Positions 17,170 to 26,313 of a stretch of 64,000 nucleotides of DNA are shown one piece after another. Origin of the DNA: Halorientalis sp. IM1011 (GTDB lineage Archaea; Halobacteriota; Halobacteria; Halobacteriales; Haloarculaceae). The first letter of the stretch is position 1. Every line of letters starts with the position of its first letter. The position numbers and the translations under genes were made by a program. Location: the NCBI RefSeq assembly GCF_001989615.1, contig NZ_CP019067.1, positions 310,001 through 374,000 of the forward strand, given 5' to 3'. The notes below the pieces were generated by a model that saw only the letters and a program-made list of their open reading frames with translations, ran no database searches and had not been told where the DNA came from.

Positions 17170-17943
17170 TCAGCGGACCCGATCCGTCAGGAACGCGTCC
17201 AGTCCCTCGTTGAACGCCTCGGAATTCTCAAGCATCGCCATGTGACTCGTGCCGGGTACCTCGGCGTACTCGGCATCGGGGAGATTCTCGACGAGGTACT
17301 CCGAGAAGGTCGGCGGGGTCAGCGAGTCGTTGTCGCCGACGATACAGAGCGCCGGCACTGTGATCTCGTCCAGTCGGTCGCGCACGTCGAAGGTGTCACA
17401 GGTCGAGAGGTCCCGGGTTAACATCCGGATACCGACCTCCCGCATGAGGTCGTCGGTGGGTCCCGCGGCCGGGTGGTCGGTGTCCTCGAAGAGGACGTTC
17501 GCCGACCGCATGAACTGGAGGATGGGTTCGACGTCGTCGCCCAGCAGCGCGCCAACGTCCTCGCCGATGCCGAGTTTCGCGCCCGTGCCCGCGAGGACGA
17601 CCGCCTCGGGGTCGTAGGCGTCTTCGAGGACGAGCGTCTGGACGACCGCCCCGCCCAGCGAGTGGCCCACGATCACGTCGGCGTCGACCTCGCGGGCCAC
17701 CGCCGCCACGTCCTCGACGTACGCGGCCATGGTCTCGGGACCGGCCTCCGTGTCGACGTCCTCGGACTCGCCGTGACCGCTGAGATCGAGTGTCGCGGCG
17801 GTGTAGCCCTCTCGACCGGTCTGTTCGCGCCACACGTCGTGGCGTTGCCCGCTCCCGTGCACGAACAGGACGACCGGTCCGTCCGCGCCCAACTCGTCGA
17901 CCCAGTACGCCGTCTCGCGACCGTCGTGTGTCACCGTCGCCAT
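17170..17943 (-). CDS. alpha/beta-fold hydrolase
   Basis: 257 residues. The oxyanion region is FVHGSG, the nucleophile elbow is GHSLGG with Ser95, the acid probably lies in the VGDNDSLTPP segment and the base His in PGTSHMAM near the C-terminus. It is an esterase, lipase or C-C hydrolase of unknown substrate. It stands alone between the GDPD gene and the divergent cdc48 operon. Confidence 0.85.
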   Translation of the reverse strand: MATVTHDGRETAYWVDELGADGPVVLFVHGSGQRHDVWREQTGREGYTAATLDLSGHGESEDVDTEAGPETMAAYVEDVAAVAREVDADVIVGHSLGGAVVQTLVLEDAYDPEAVVLAGTGAKLGIGEDVGALLGDDVEPILQFMRSANVLFEDTDHPAAGPTDDLMREVGIRMLTRDLSTCDTFDVRDRLDEITVPALCIVGDNDSLTPPTFSEYLVENLPDAEYAEVPGTSHMAMLENSEAFNEGLDAFLTDRVR

Positions 17944-18067
17944 GCCGACCCTTGGCTCGACAGCGATTTAAAGCCCGACGGGACTCCCTGATCGACGTCT
18001 GCCCTGAACCGCAAGACACCCGTTCAGAAGCTACCCCGCCGCCCTTTGCCGGTTTGTCGGCGACAGA

Positions 18068-18075
18068 TTTATATA
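18068..18075 (+). promoter_or_regulatory. TATA box of the cdc48 operon
   Basis: TTTATATA is centred about 26 bases upstream of position 18097, so transcription should start within a few bases of the ATG at 18101. It is one of the clearest TATA boxes in the window. Confidence 0.7.
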
Positions 18076-18084
18076 CTATAGGAG

Positions 18085-18099
18085 CTAACTTAGAGTTAG
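18085..18099 (+). promoter_or_regulatory. inverted-repeat operator CTAAC-N5-GTTAG (HSR1-like heat-shock site)
   Basis: CTAAC at 18085-18089 and GTTAG at 18095-18099 are separated by five bases (TTAGA). The site covers the expected transcription start and ends one base before the ATG. From memory, CTAAC-N5-GTTAG is the motif described for the heat-shock repressor HSR1 of Archaeoglobus fulgidus, whose own operon contains an hsp20 and a cdc48-type gene. The position fits repression by blocking initiation. Confidence 0.6.
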
Positions 18100-18100
18100 T

Positions 18101-18340
18101 ATGAATGACCAAGAGCAGTTCAGAGCGGAGGAGGGTCCCGTCGGTCGGCGCGAGTACGACGACGGTGCGGTCGTGTTCGTGGCGGACGTCGGAGTCGGTC
18201 GGGACGCCAGCGTCGATCTGGTCGGTGACACCGCGATCGTCGTCGCCGACGACGAGCAGTACGAGTTCGACGTCGAAGAGGGCGAGAACGCGCAAGCGTT
18301 TATGAAAAATGGCGTCCTCACTGTCGAGGTGAACGCATGA
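18101..18340 (+). CDS. small acidic protein of the cdc48 operon
   Basis: 79 residues, acidic and rich in predicted beta strands ([33 protein letters not shown]). The C-terminal pattern, with a [11 protein letters not shown] strand, recalls the last beta strands of Hsp20/alpha-crystallin domains (xxGVLxVxV), but the protein is too short for a full domain. Its TGA overlaps the ATG of cdc48 (ATGA), so the two are translationally coupled. A role as cofactor or adaptor of CDC48 is inference from this coupling. Confidence 0.75.
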   Translation: MNDQEQFRAEEGPVGRREYDDGAVVFVADVGVGRDASVDLVGDTAIVVADDEQYEFDVEEGENAQAFMKNGVLTVEVNA

Positions 18341-20610
18341 GACTCACCGTCAAGCCCCTGAAGCAGAAGGACGCGGGTCGCGGCCTGGCCGCCATCGACC
18401 GCGCGGCCATGTCCGAGATGGGCGTCGAGAACGGCGACTACATCGTCATCGAGGGTCAGAACAGCGGCCGCGCAGTCGCTCGCGTCTGGCCCGGCTACCC
18501 CGAGGACGAGGGTCAGGACGTCGTGCGGATCGACGGCCAGCTCCGCCAGGAAGCCAACGTCGGCATCGACGACACCGTCGAAGTCGAAGACGCCGACGTC
18601 CAGCCCGCGACCTCGATCACGGTCGCGCTCCCCCAGAACCTCCGGGTTCGGGGCAACGTCGGACCCCACATCCGAAACAAGCTCTCCGGACAGGCCGTCA
18701 CGACCGGGCAGACGGTCCCGTTCTCGCTCGGCCTCGGCCCCCTCTCGTCGATGTCCGGCCAGAAGATCCCGCTGAAGATCGCCGAGACTGACCCCTCTGG
18801 AACCGTGGTCGTCACCGACTCGACGGACATCCAGGTGAGCGAGAAGCCCGCCGAGCAGATCGTCGGCGAGCGCGGCGGCGGCGCGGCCAGCCAGGAGACC
18901 CCGAACGTCACCTACGAGGACATCGGCGGCCTCGACGACGAACTCGAACAGGTCCGGGAGATGATCGAACTCCCGATGCGCCACCCCGAGCTGTTCCAGC
19001 AGCTCGGCATCGAGCCGCCGAAAGGCGTCCTCCTGCACGGCCCGCCGGGCACGGGGAAGACCCTGATGGCCAAGGCAGTCGCCAACGAGATCGACGCCTA
19101 CTTCACGAACATCTCGGGCCCCGAGATCATGTCGAAGTACTACGGGGAGAGCGAGGAGCAACTCCGTGAGGTGTTCGAGGAGGCAGAAGAGAACGCCCCG
19201 GCCATCGTCTTCATCGACGAGATCGACTCCATCGCGCCCAAGCGCGGCGAGACCTCCGGCGACGTGGAGCGCCGGGTCGTCGCCCAGTTGCTCTCGCTGA
19301 TGGACGGCCTCGACGAGCGCAACGAAGTGGTCGTCATCGGCGCGACCAACCGGGTCGACAGCATCGACCCCGCGTTGCGCCGAGGCGGCCGCTTCGACCG
19401 CGAGATCGAGATCGGCGTCCCGGACAAGGACGGCCGCAAGGAGATCCTGCAGGTCCACACCCGCGGGATGCCCCTGGCCGACGGGATCGACCTCGATCAG
19501 TACGCCGAGAACACCCACGGGTTCGTCGGCGCGGATCTGGAATCGCTGACCAAGGAGTCGGCGATGAACGCGCTCCGGCGCATCCGCCCCGAACTCGACC
19601 TGGAGAGTGAGGAGATCGACGCGGAGGTCCTCGAACGGTTGCAGGTCTCCGAAGCCGACTTCAAGGACGCGCTGAAGGGGATCGAACCCTCCGCGCTCCG
19701 TGAAGTGTTCGTCGAGGTCCCCGACACCACGTGGGACGACGTGGGCGGTCTCGACGACACCAAAGAGCGGCTCCGGGAGACCATCCAGTGGCCTCTGGAG
19801 TACCCCGAGGTGTTCGACACGATGGACATGCAGGCCGCCAAGGGCGTCCTCATGTACGGCCCGCCGGGCACGGGGAAGACGCTGCTCGCGAAGGCCGTCG
19901 CCAACGAGGCCCAGTCGAACTTCATCTCGGTCAAGGGCCCCGAACTGCTGAACAAGTTCGTGGGCGAGTCCGAGAAGGGCGTCCGCGAGATCTTCGAGAA
20001 GGCACGGGCGAACGCACCGACCGTGATCTTCTTCGACGAGATCGACTCGATCGCGGGCGAGCGCGGCGGGCAGGCGACCGACTCCGGCGTCGGCGAGCGC
20101 GTCGTCTCCCAGCTGCTGACCGAACTCGACGGCATCGAGGCCCTCGAAGACGTGGTCGTGATCGCCACCTCGAACCGGCCGGACCTGATCGACTCGGCGC
20201 TCCTGCGCCCCGGTCGGCTGGACCGCCACGTCCACGTCCCCGTCCCCGACGAGGACGGCCGCCGGAAGATCCTCGAGGTCCACACCCGGAACAAGCCCCT
20301 GGCCGACGACGTGGATCTGGACGCGCTGGCCCGCAAGACCGAGGGTTACGTCGGTGCCGACATCGAGGCGCTGACCCGCGAGGCCTCCATGGCCGCCTCC
20401 CGGGAGTTCATCAACAGCGTCTCCCCCGAAGAGGTCGGTGAGAGCGTGGGCAACGTCCGCGTGACGATGGACCACTTCGAGCACGCGCTCGATCAGGTCG
20501 GTGCCAGCGTCGACGAGGAGACCCGCGAGCGCTACGACGAGATCGAAGATCGCTTCGACACGGCCGAACCCGCGGTCGAGGAAGAGACGGTCAGCCGGAC
20601 CTTCCAATAG
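18337..20610 (+). CDS. cdc48: CDC48/p97-type AAA+ ATPase
   Basis: 757 residues. An N-terminal double-psi barrel and 4-alpha-beta domain (about 1-180) is followed by two AAA+ modules. Walker A GPPGTGKT occurs near 233-240 (D1) and 507-514 (D2), Walker B sequences read FIDEID and FFDEID, and second-region-of-homology arginines are present in both ([21 protein letters not shown]). It is expected to form a hexameric unfoldase that feeds the archaeal proteasome. The small upstream gene and the operator-like repeat suggest stress-controlled expression. Confidence 0.97.
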   Translation: MRLTVKPLKQKDAGRGLAAIDRAAMSEMGVENGDYIVIEGQNSGRAVARVWPGYPEDEGQDVVRIDGQLRQEANVGIDDTVEVEDADVQPATSITVALPQNLRVRGNVGPHIRNKLSGQAVTTGQTVPFSLGLGPLSSMSGQKIPLKIAETDPSGTVVVTDSTDIQVSEKPAEQIVGERGGGAASQETPNVTYEDIGGLDDELEQVREMIELPMRHPELFQQLGIEPPKGVLLHGPPGTGKTLMAKAVANEIDAYFTNISGPEIMSKYYGESEEQLREVFEEAEENAPAIVFIDEIDSIAPKRGETSGDVERRVVAQLLSLMDGLDERNEVVVIGATNRVDSIDPALRRGGRFDREIEIGVPDKDGRKEILQVHTRGMPLADGIDLDQYAENTHGFVGADLESLTKESAMNALRRIRPELDLESEEIDAEVLERLQVSEADFKDALKGIEPSALREVFVEVPDTTWDDVGGLDDTKERLRETIQWPLEYPEVFDTMDMQAAKGVLMYGPPGTGKTLLAKAVANEAQSNFISVKGPELLNKFVGESEKGVREIFEKARANAPTVIFFDEIDSIAGERGGQATDSGVGERVVSQLLTELDGIEALEDVVVIATSNRPDLIDSALLRPGRLDRHVHVPVPDEDGRRKILEVHTRNKPLADDVDLDALARKTEGYVGADIEALTREASMAASREFINSVSPEEVGESVGNVRVTMDHFEHALDQVGASVDEETRERYDEIEDRFDTAEPAVEEETVSRTFQ

Positions 20611-20612
20611 GA

Positions 20613-20623
20613 CCCCACTTTTT
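20613..20623 (+). terminator. U-tract terminator after cdc48
   Basis: CCCCAC followed by five T lies directly behind the cdc48 stop codon. Archaeal RNA polymerase terminates at such T runs. The GC hairpin at 20630-20652 follows rather than precedes it. Confidence 0.5.
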
Positions 20624-20629
20624 ACGTCG

Positions 20630-20788
20630 GGGGGTCGCCGCCGGCGACCCCCGAAGCAAAAACTTGGGGAAAAAGCCCCGAGCGCCTCCGGCGCTCGCGG
20701 TGTTCCCGCGAGTGACCTTGGGGAACGAGCGGGTGCTCGTCAGAGCTTCGCTCTGACGGTGAACCGCGCCTCGCTGCGCTCGGCGCGG
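20630..20788. repeat. cluster of four perfect hairpins downstream of cdc48
   Basis: Four inverted repeats lie within 160 bp: 20630-20652 (10-bp arms GGGGGTCGCC, 3-base loop), 20680-20696 (GAGCGCC, loop TCC), 20738-20758 (CGTCAGAGC, loop TTC) and 20764-20788 (CCGCGCC arms, 11-base loop). Three have only three-base loops. No ORF with family features is present in 20611-20862. It may be 3' UTR structure or a relic of a mobile palindromic element. Confidence 0.7.
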
Positions 20789-20862
20789 ATGCTTGTATCG
20801 GTGCGTGTCTTCTGTATCCGTATTCTCGGTCAAATCCTTATGCTGTCGGGGAATGGGATCGC

Positions 20863-21018
20863 ATGGACGACCCGACGCCGCCCGTCCCCGATCGGTTCGA
20901 CCATATGCACTGGGTCGTACGAGTAGTGTTGCTCGTCCTCAGCGTCGGAATCGTGATATTCTGGCTCGCAGTCGCCCTCACGCTGCTCGCATTCCGGGAA
21001 CCGGTCACCGGCCGATGA
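20863..21018 (+). CDS. 51-residue single-pass membrane protein
   Basis: A small gene with ATG at 20863 and TGA at 21016-21018. An N-terminal polar stretch (MDDPTPPVPDRFDHMHW) is followed by one long hydrophobic helix at about residues 18-43 and a short REPVTGR tail. Coding status rests on its haloarchaeal composition and clean membrane-helix design; no family is recognised. It could equally be a chance frame, so confidence is moderate. Confidence 0.45.
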   Translation: MDDPTPPVPDRFDHMHWVVRVVLLVLSVGIVIFWLAVALTLLAFREPVTGR

Positions 21019-21098
21019 GATCGCACTCCAGCTTCGGATACTCAAGCGTGTCTTTGACCCATCACTAACGGTTTCAGTGACGCCCGTGAGAACCCGCC

Positions 21099-21680
21099 AT
21101 GAACAGACGCGCGTTCCTCGGACTCGCAGGCAGTGCCGGCGCGGTCGCGACGGCGGGGTGTAGCGCGCCGGGGAAGGCAGAGACGCTCTCGGATCCCACA
21201 GTAAGGGGCGAATCCAGTCACCGGAAGCATCTCAGTTTCACCGCGGATGGCGAAGAGATCGCGAAAGTCGGCGTCGACGGCCGGGTCGACGACGGCGTGA
21301 TCGAACTGCCCTTCGAGATCTGGCACCGGGAGGGAACCACCGTGGACGCGATCACGCTCCGGGTGTGGATGCCGCCGCGGGACGCGGCCGCCGAGGTCGC
21401 GGTGGTCTCGCCGGTCTCCGGCGACAGCTCGCCGCCGCCCGAACTCACGCTCTCGGTTCCGGACCGGAAGCAGGGCCAGCGCATCGAGATCACGGATCTG
21501 GACGATCTGGCCGACGAGACCATCAGCACGCTAGAGTTGCTCGTCAGGCCGGGGGCCGATAACGGATCGGAGCTGTTCGTCGACGCGACGGTGGACCTCG
21601 GAACCGGCGACTGGTTGGAGAGTGATTACACGCTCGGCGGGCGACTCGATCTGTCCTTTCGCGAACTGCAAACCGGGTAG
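21099..21680 (+). CDS. Tat-dependent lipoprotein of unknown function
   Basis: 193 residues. The N-terminus NRRAFLGLAGSAGAV is a twin-arginine signal ending in the lipobox ATAGC, with Cys21 as the lipid-anchored residue. The mature part is beta-rich and acidic (FEIWHREGTTVDAITLRVW), compatible with an immunoglobulin-like extracellular domain. The function is unknown. It is a single gene, separated by 180 bp from the next. Confidence 0.75.
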   Translation: MNRRAFLGLAGSAGAVATAGCSAPGKAETLSDPTVRGESSHRKHLSFTADGEEIAKVGVDGRVDDGVIELPFEIWHREGTTVDAITLRVWMPPRDAAAEVAVVSPVSGDSSPPPELTLSVPDRKQGQRIEITDLDDLADETISTLELLVRPGADNGSELFVDATVDLGTGDWLESDYTLGGRLDLSFRELQTG

Positions 21681-21861
21681 CTGATCATTCGATTCTGCGC
21701 CGCCACCCATGAGCTGACGCGCATCGGTTAAACGCGCCGGCAGGTGCAGGCAGCGGCGCTAACCCCTGGAGTGTCCTTCCCCCGGACGGAACCGATTGCC
21801 GTACCGCCGGCCACTCCGCCGTCGACCGGGTGGCTGCGAGGAACCCAGCGAGGACAGTTCA

Positions 21862-22608
21862 ATGGCGATACGATCACAGGATACCGGACACGAACGGGAG
21901 AACGGTCGATCGCAGGACGACGAGACGACGGGGACGGTACCGCTTTCGGACAGAGTGACACGCGGTGCGTCGGGGGTGATCGGCCTCGCGCTCCTCGTCC
22001 GCGGCCTCCGGCGGCGCTCGGCGCGCGGAATCGCGATGGCGCTCGCCGGCGGCTGGTTGCTATCCCGTGCGTTGCCGAAGCGATATCGCTCGCGGAGCGA
22101 GGGTGATTCCGGCGGCGACACGATGGCCGTCAGCCGCTCCATCACGATCGGGAAGTCGGCCGACGACCTCTACGAGGCCTGGCGCGACCCGACTGTGTTC
22201 TCGGAGGTGATGGGCCACTTCGCCGAGGTCACTCCCTCGAACGAGGACCGGTTTCACTGGACCGTCAAGGGGCCGCTCGGCCGGATGGTCTCCTGGGAGA
22301 CGAAGGTCGTGGAGTCCGACCCCGGCGAGATCGTCCGCTGGGAGACGCCGGCAAAGGCGATACTCTCGAACGCGGGCGAGGTTCGCTTCCGCGAGGCGAC
22401 CGGCGACCGGGGGACCGACGTGACGCTCACGCTCCGGTTCGATCCGCCGGGTGGCCCGCTCGGCGACGCGGCGCTGCGGCGACTCGGTCTCGTCCCCAGG
22501 GAACTCGCCGGCGTGGCGCTATCCCGGTTCAAGAGCCTCGTCGAGAGCGGGTCGATCCCGACGCTCCAGGGGAACCCGTCCGGCCGAGGACGAGGTGATC
22601 GACTGTGA
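21862..22608 (+). CDS. SRPBCC-domain protein with N-terminal membrane segment
   Basis: 248 residues from ATG at 21862. About 29-70 forms a hydrophobic hairpin rich in Gly, Arg and Leu (DUF2892-like). A SRPBCC/START-like domain follows at about 88-235, opening with [19 protein letters not shown] and containing [10 protein letters not shown]. Such proteins bind hydrophobic ligands. The zinc alcohol dehydrogenase starts 13 bp later, so the two form an operon. The ligand is unknown. Confidence 0.75.
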   Translation: MAIRSQDTGHERENGRSQDDETTGTVPLSDRVTRGASGVIGLALLVRGLRRRSARGIAMALAGGWLLSRALPKRYRSRSEGDSGGDTMAVSRSITIGKSADDLYEAWRDPTVFSEVMGHFAEVTPSNEDRFHWTVKGPLGRMVSWETKVVESDPGEIVRWETPAKAILSNAGEVRFREATGDRGTDVTLTLRFDPPGGPLGDAALRRLGLVPRELAGVALSRFKSLVESGSIPTLQGNPSGRGRGDRL

Positions 22609-22621
22609 CGGAGGTGTGGCG

Positions 22622-23791
22622 ATGAGAGCGCTCACCTGGCACGGCAAGCAGGACGTTCGGATCGAAGACGTCCCCCGGCCCGAGATCGTCAACCCGACGG
22701 ACGCGATAATCGAGGTCACGGCGACCGCGATCTGTGGCTCCGACCTCCACCTCTATCACGGCCGCGTGCCGTCGATGCGGGAGGGCGACGTGCTCGGCCA
22801 CGAGCCGATGGGCGAGGTGATCGAGGTCGGCGAGGAGGTCGAGACGCTCGAAGTGGGGGATCGGGTCGTCGTCCCGTTCACGATCAGCTGTGGGGAGTGC
22901 TGGTTCTGCGAGAACGACCTCTACTCACTCTGTGACAACTCCAACCCCAACGCCGAGATCGCCCGCGAGGTCATGGGCCACTCGCCGGCCGGCCTGTTCG
23001 GCTACTCCCACATGCTCGGGGGGTACGCCGGCGGGCAGGCGGAGTACCTCCGGGTCCCCTATGCCGACGTAGGACCGATCGAGGTCGAGTCGGATCTCTC
23101 CGACGAGCAGCTCCTCTTCCTCTCGGATATCTTCCCGACGGGCTACATGGCCGCCGAGAACGCCGACATCGACCCCGCCGACACGGTGGCGGTCTGGGGC
23201 TGTGGGCCGGTCGGCCAGTTCGCCATCCAGAGCGCTCAACTGCTCGGTGCGGATCGGGTGATCGCCATCGACCGGTTCCCCGAACGGCTGGCGATGGCCC
23301 GCGAACACGGCGACGCCGTGACCATCGACTACTCCGAGGAGGACGTCTACCACCGGCTGATGGAGTTGACCGGGAACCGCGGACCGGACAGCTGTATCGA
23401 CGCGGTCGGAACCGACGCCCACGGCACCGGCCTCCTCGACGCCTCCGACCGGGTGAAACGCTCGGTGAAACTGGAGGACGACCGGCCATACGTCCTCCGG
23501 GAGGCGATCCGGTGCTGTCGGAAGGGCGGGACCCTCTCGGTCCCCGGCGTCTACGTCGGCCGGATGGACAACTTCCCCTTTGGCCCGCTGATGAACAAGG
23601 GACTGACGGTGAAGACCGGCCAGACCCACGTCCAGCGCTACCTCGAACCGCTGCTGGAGACGATCGAAGATGGGGAGATCGACCCCTCCTTCGTCGTCAC
23701 CCACGAGGCCGACCTCGGAAAGGGGCCGGAACTCTACGAGACGTTCAACGACAAAGCGGACGATTGTATCAAGGTCGTGTTGACGCCGTAG
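22622..23791 (+). CDS. zinc-dependent alcohol dehydrogenase (MDR family)
   Basis: 389 residues. Catalytic zinc ligands are Cys38 (ICGSDLH) and His60-Glu61 (GHEPMG). Structural zinc ligands are Cys90, Cys93, Cys96 and Cys104 (CGECWFC...C). The NAD-binding motif is [10 protein letters not shown]. The [14 protein letters not shown] region resembles the formaldehyde-dehydrogenase-like branch of medium-chain dehydrogenases. A GGAGGT sequence lies about 6 bases before the ATG at 22622. It is an operon partner of the SRPBCC gene. Confidence 0.9.
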   Translation: MRALTWHGKQDVRIEDVPRPEIVNPTDAIIEVTATAICGSDLHLYHGRVPSMREGDVLGHEPMGEVIEVGEEVETLEVGDRVVVPFTISCGECWFCENDLYSLCDNSNPNAEIAREVMGHSPAGLFGYSHMLGGYAGGQAEYLRVPYADVGPIEVESDLSDEQLLFLSDIFPTGYMAAENADIDPADTVAVWGCGPVGQFAIQSAQLLGADRVIAIDRFPERLAMAREHGDAVTIDYSEEDVYHRLMELTGNRGPDSCIDAVGTDAHGTGLLDASDRVKRSVKLEDDRPYVLREAIRCCRKGGTLSVPGVYVGRMDNFPFGPLMNKGLTVKTGQTHVQRYLEPLLETIEDGEIDPSFVVTHEADLGKGPELYETFNDKADDCIKVVLTP

Positions 23792-23839
23792 CGAATTACG
23801 GTTCAGAAACCGCCACAGCGCCTGCTTTCCCCCGGTCGA

Positions 23840-25468
23840 TCACTCGTAGGTGTATCGATCCAGTCGGGCCACGGTGTAGCGGTAACAGCCGAGACCGGCC
23901 AGCGCGAGCAGGGACGACCAGGCGAGGAAGGCGACGGCCCGGACCAGCCGGGCCGATCCACCGGCGAACATCGGCAGGTCGACGACGACGGGGGCGAAGA
24001 CGGCGGCGAGGCCGACGAGGGCGACGACGGTCGTCGAGAAGGAGTGGCCCAGCAGCGCGACCGTCGTCGGTGTAGGGGCCTCGACGCCGCCGAACGCGCG
24101 AACGGCCTCGAAGCGTGGCGCGAACGCGCCCAGCCCCAGCGCCAGCAGACAGCTAAAGCCCGTGAGGACGAGGGTGAACCCCAGCACGTACACGAGACTC
24201 ACCGGATCGATGACGCCGTACCACCCGGTCAGGGAGACGACCAGCAGCGTCGGCGGGAGCCACAGCAGGGCCCCGGCGAGGATGCGTGCGCGAACGAGCG
24301 TCCGGCCGGGCGAGGGCGTGGTGAGGACGGCGGGGAGCATCGAGCCCTCGTCGCCCAGCGGGTTCAGCCCGAAGGTCCCGCCGGCGAGGAACGCGCCGAG
24401 GACGGCGACGAACACGGGGAGGATTGGCGACCGGGGGTTCGAGACGGCCAGTTGTCCGATGGGGAAGGCCATGAACAGGAAGTACGTCAGGTGAACGAAC
24501 CGGGCGGGCGCGCGGACGCCGCGGACCCACTGCCACCAGACGAGTCGCGTGACCCGCCGGCCGGCGAGGGCGTTCGGCATCGCCGCCCGGGAGAGGCGCG
24601 CTCGCACGCTTCCCTCGTCGGACACGGGGGGATCGGCGTACCAGATCGCGGGGGCGAGGTACCAGGTGGCCGCCAGCAAGCACGGGATCGCTCCCAGAAC
24701 GATACCGGCAGCGATCAGCGACGGCGTGCCGACGGTCACGGCCACCGGCGACGCGGCGAGCAACAGATCGGCGTAGGGGCCGACCGGGACGGCCCCGAGC
24801 GGCGCGAGCGATTCCAGTAATCTGCTGGGGTCAGTCGGAGCCAGCACGTTCACACCGACGACGATCGCCCCGGCGACGAGGAGACTCGCCCACGCGCCAG
24901 AGGGGTTCGACCAGCCCACCCGTCGGTACCCGAGCCGGACGAGGTAGCCGAGGACGAACCCGCCGGTCAGCCCGAGCGCCAGCAGCGGCAGGACGCCGAC
25001 GGCGGCGACTGGGAGCAAAAGCGGTGTCCCAGCTCCCAGTGCGAAGGCCGTAATCGCAGCCACGATGGGACCCCCGAACACGGCGACGACGCGGACGTAC
25101 TCCGCCAGGACGAGGCCGGTGACGATCGCCCGTGGTCGGACGGTCGTCAACAGCAGGTCGGCGTGGTCGGCGTCACCGGCGCGTTCGAGCGCCCGGAGGG
25201 AGAACACGACGGCGAGCGACCCGACCCAGGCGACGACCTGTGGGCGCGCGAGTTCGACGACCGGCAGGTCCGTCCCGTTCCGGAACCGCACCCCGAGCGC
25301 GTACCCGCCCGACAGGAGCGATGACAGGACCGGCGAGAACAGCACGAGCAACAGCGCGATCCCCACGAGCTGTCGGCGACTGACGAGGATCGCCCGGACG
25401 CTCCGGCGGACCTCGACTTCGGCGATCCGGACGCCGTGTTGCAGGTCCGTCACCAGTCGGCCCGCCAT
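23840..25468 (-). CDS. ABC-2-type transporter permease, large haloarchaeal form
   Basis: 542 residues with about 12 hydrophobic helices, starting LVTDLQHGVRIAEVEVRRSVRAIL. A short cytoplasmic N-terminus precedes the first helix at about 34-52. The charged central region, which holds GDEGSML, resembles permeases paired with ABC-2 ATPases. It starts one base after the stop of the ATPase gene, so the two are certainly co-transcribed. The substrate is unknown; export is the usual direction for this class. Confidence 0.8.
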   Translation of the reverse strand: MAGRLVTDLQHGVRIAEVEVRRSVRAILVSRRQLVGIALLLVLFSPVLSSLLSGGYALGVRFRNGTDLPVVELARPQVVAWVGSLAVVFSLRALERAGDADHADLLLTTVRPRAIVTGLVLAEYVRVVAVFGGPIVAAITAFALGAGTPLLLPVAAVGVLPLLALGLTGGFVLGYLVRLGYRRVGWSNPSGAWASLLVAGAIVVGVNVLAPTDPSRLLESLAPLGAVPVGPYADLLLAASPVAVTVGTPSLIAAGIVLGAIPCLLAATWYLAPAIWYADPPVSDEGSVRARLSRAAMPNALAGRRVTRLVWWQWVRGVRAPARFVHLTYFLFMAFPIGQLAVSNPRSPILPVFVAVLGAFLAGGTFGLNPLGDEGSMLPAVLTTPSPGRTLVRARILAGALLWLPPTLLVVSLTGWYGVIDPVSLVYVLGFTLVLTGFSCLLALGLGAFAPRFEAVRAFGGVEAPTPTTVALLGHSFSTTVVALVGLAAVFAPVVVDLPMFAGGSARLVRAVAFLAWSSLLALAGLGCYRYTVARLDRYTYE

Positions 25469-25469
25469 C

Positions 25470-26231
25470 TCAGTCCTCCAGGGCGGCCTCGCCCGGGTGG
25501 CCCAGTTCGGCTGTCAGATCGAGGAACGCGTCCTCCAGTCCCCGTTCGGCCCCGGTCTCGGCGCGGTGCTGTAGTTCGGTCGGCGTCCCCTCGGCGACGA
25601 GTCGCCCCTCGTTGAGGACGCCTACGCGGTCGGCCAGTTCCTCCACGACCGGGAGGACGTGCGTCGAGAGAAAGACCGTCCGCCCCTGGTCGGCCAACTC
25701 GGCGAGCAGATCCCTGACCGTGCGGGCGGCCCGCGGGTCGAGTCCGCTGGTCGGTTCGTCCAGAAAGAGCACGTCGGGGTCGCCCAGTACTGTGCCCGCC
25801 AGCGCGGTCTTCTGGCGCATCCCCTTCGAGTAGGTGCGGATCGGGGCGTCGGCGTCCCCGAGCAGGCCGACCCGCTCCAGCAGCGGGTCGATCCGGTCGC
25901 GTTCGGCGTCACCGAGGTCGCGCAGATCCGCGAGATAGGAGAGCTGTTCGCGGGCAGTCAACTCGTCGTACACCGGCGGTTGCTCGGGCAGATAGCCCAC
26001 GTGCTCGACGACCGCGTCCCGGTCGGCGACGTGGTCGCCCTCGATCCAGGCGTCGCCGCTACTGGGGGCGGTCAGCGTCGTCAGGATCCGCATGGTCGTG
26101 GTCTTGCCCGCGCCGTTCGGGCCGAGAAACCCGTAGACGGTTCCCTGTGGGATCGAGAGGTCGAGGTTCGACAGGGCCGTCACGTCACCGTAGGCCTTGG
26201 TCAACGCCTCCGTCTCGATGGCGGCGGGCAT
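25470..26231 (-). CDS. ABC transporter ATP-binding protein
   Basis: 253 residues from ATG at 26231 (MPAAIETEALTKAYGDV). Walker A is GPNGAGKTTT, the Q-loop region is VGYLPEQPPVY, the signature region is YSKGMRQKTALA (SKGMR, as in ABC-2 exporters) and Walker B is LFLDEPTSGLDP with the switch His in STHVL. The upstream in-frame ATG at 26279 would add 16 unconserved residues. It pairs with the permease gene one base downstream. Confidence 0.93.
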   Translation of the reverse strand: MPAAIETEALTKAYGDVTALSNLDLSIPQGTVYGFLGPNGAGKTTTMRILTTLTAPSSGDAWIEGDHVADRDAVVEHVGYLPEQPPVYDELTAREQLSYLADLRDLGDAERDRIDPLLERVGLLGDADAPIRTYSKGMRQKTALAGTVLGDPDVLFLDEPTSGLDPRAARTVRDLLAELADQGRTVFLSTHVLPVVEELADRVGVLNEGRLVAEGTPTELQHRAETGAERGLEDAFLDLTAELGHPGEAALED

Positions 26232-26313
26232 CGCCCTGAACTGACTGCCTCCAGCGGTATCAATCGTCCGGAGACACACCGATCCGGGACGGTCCGGCGG
26301 CCGGCGACACCGC

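Noticed and set aside
18085-20607. An 840-codon open frame antisense to cdc48
   Set aside because: It is a shadow of the high-G+C codon pattern; its protein lacks domains and it lies fully opposite a certain gene.
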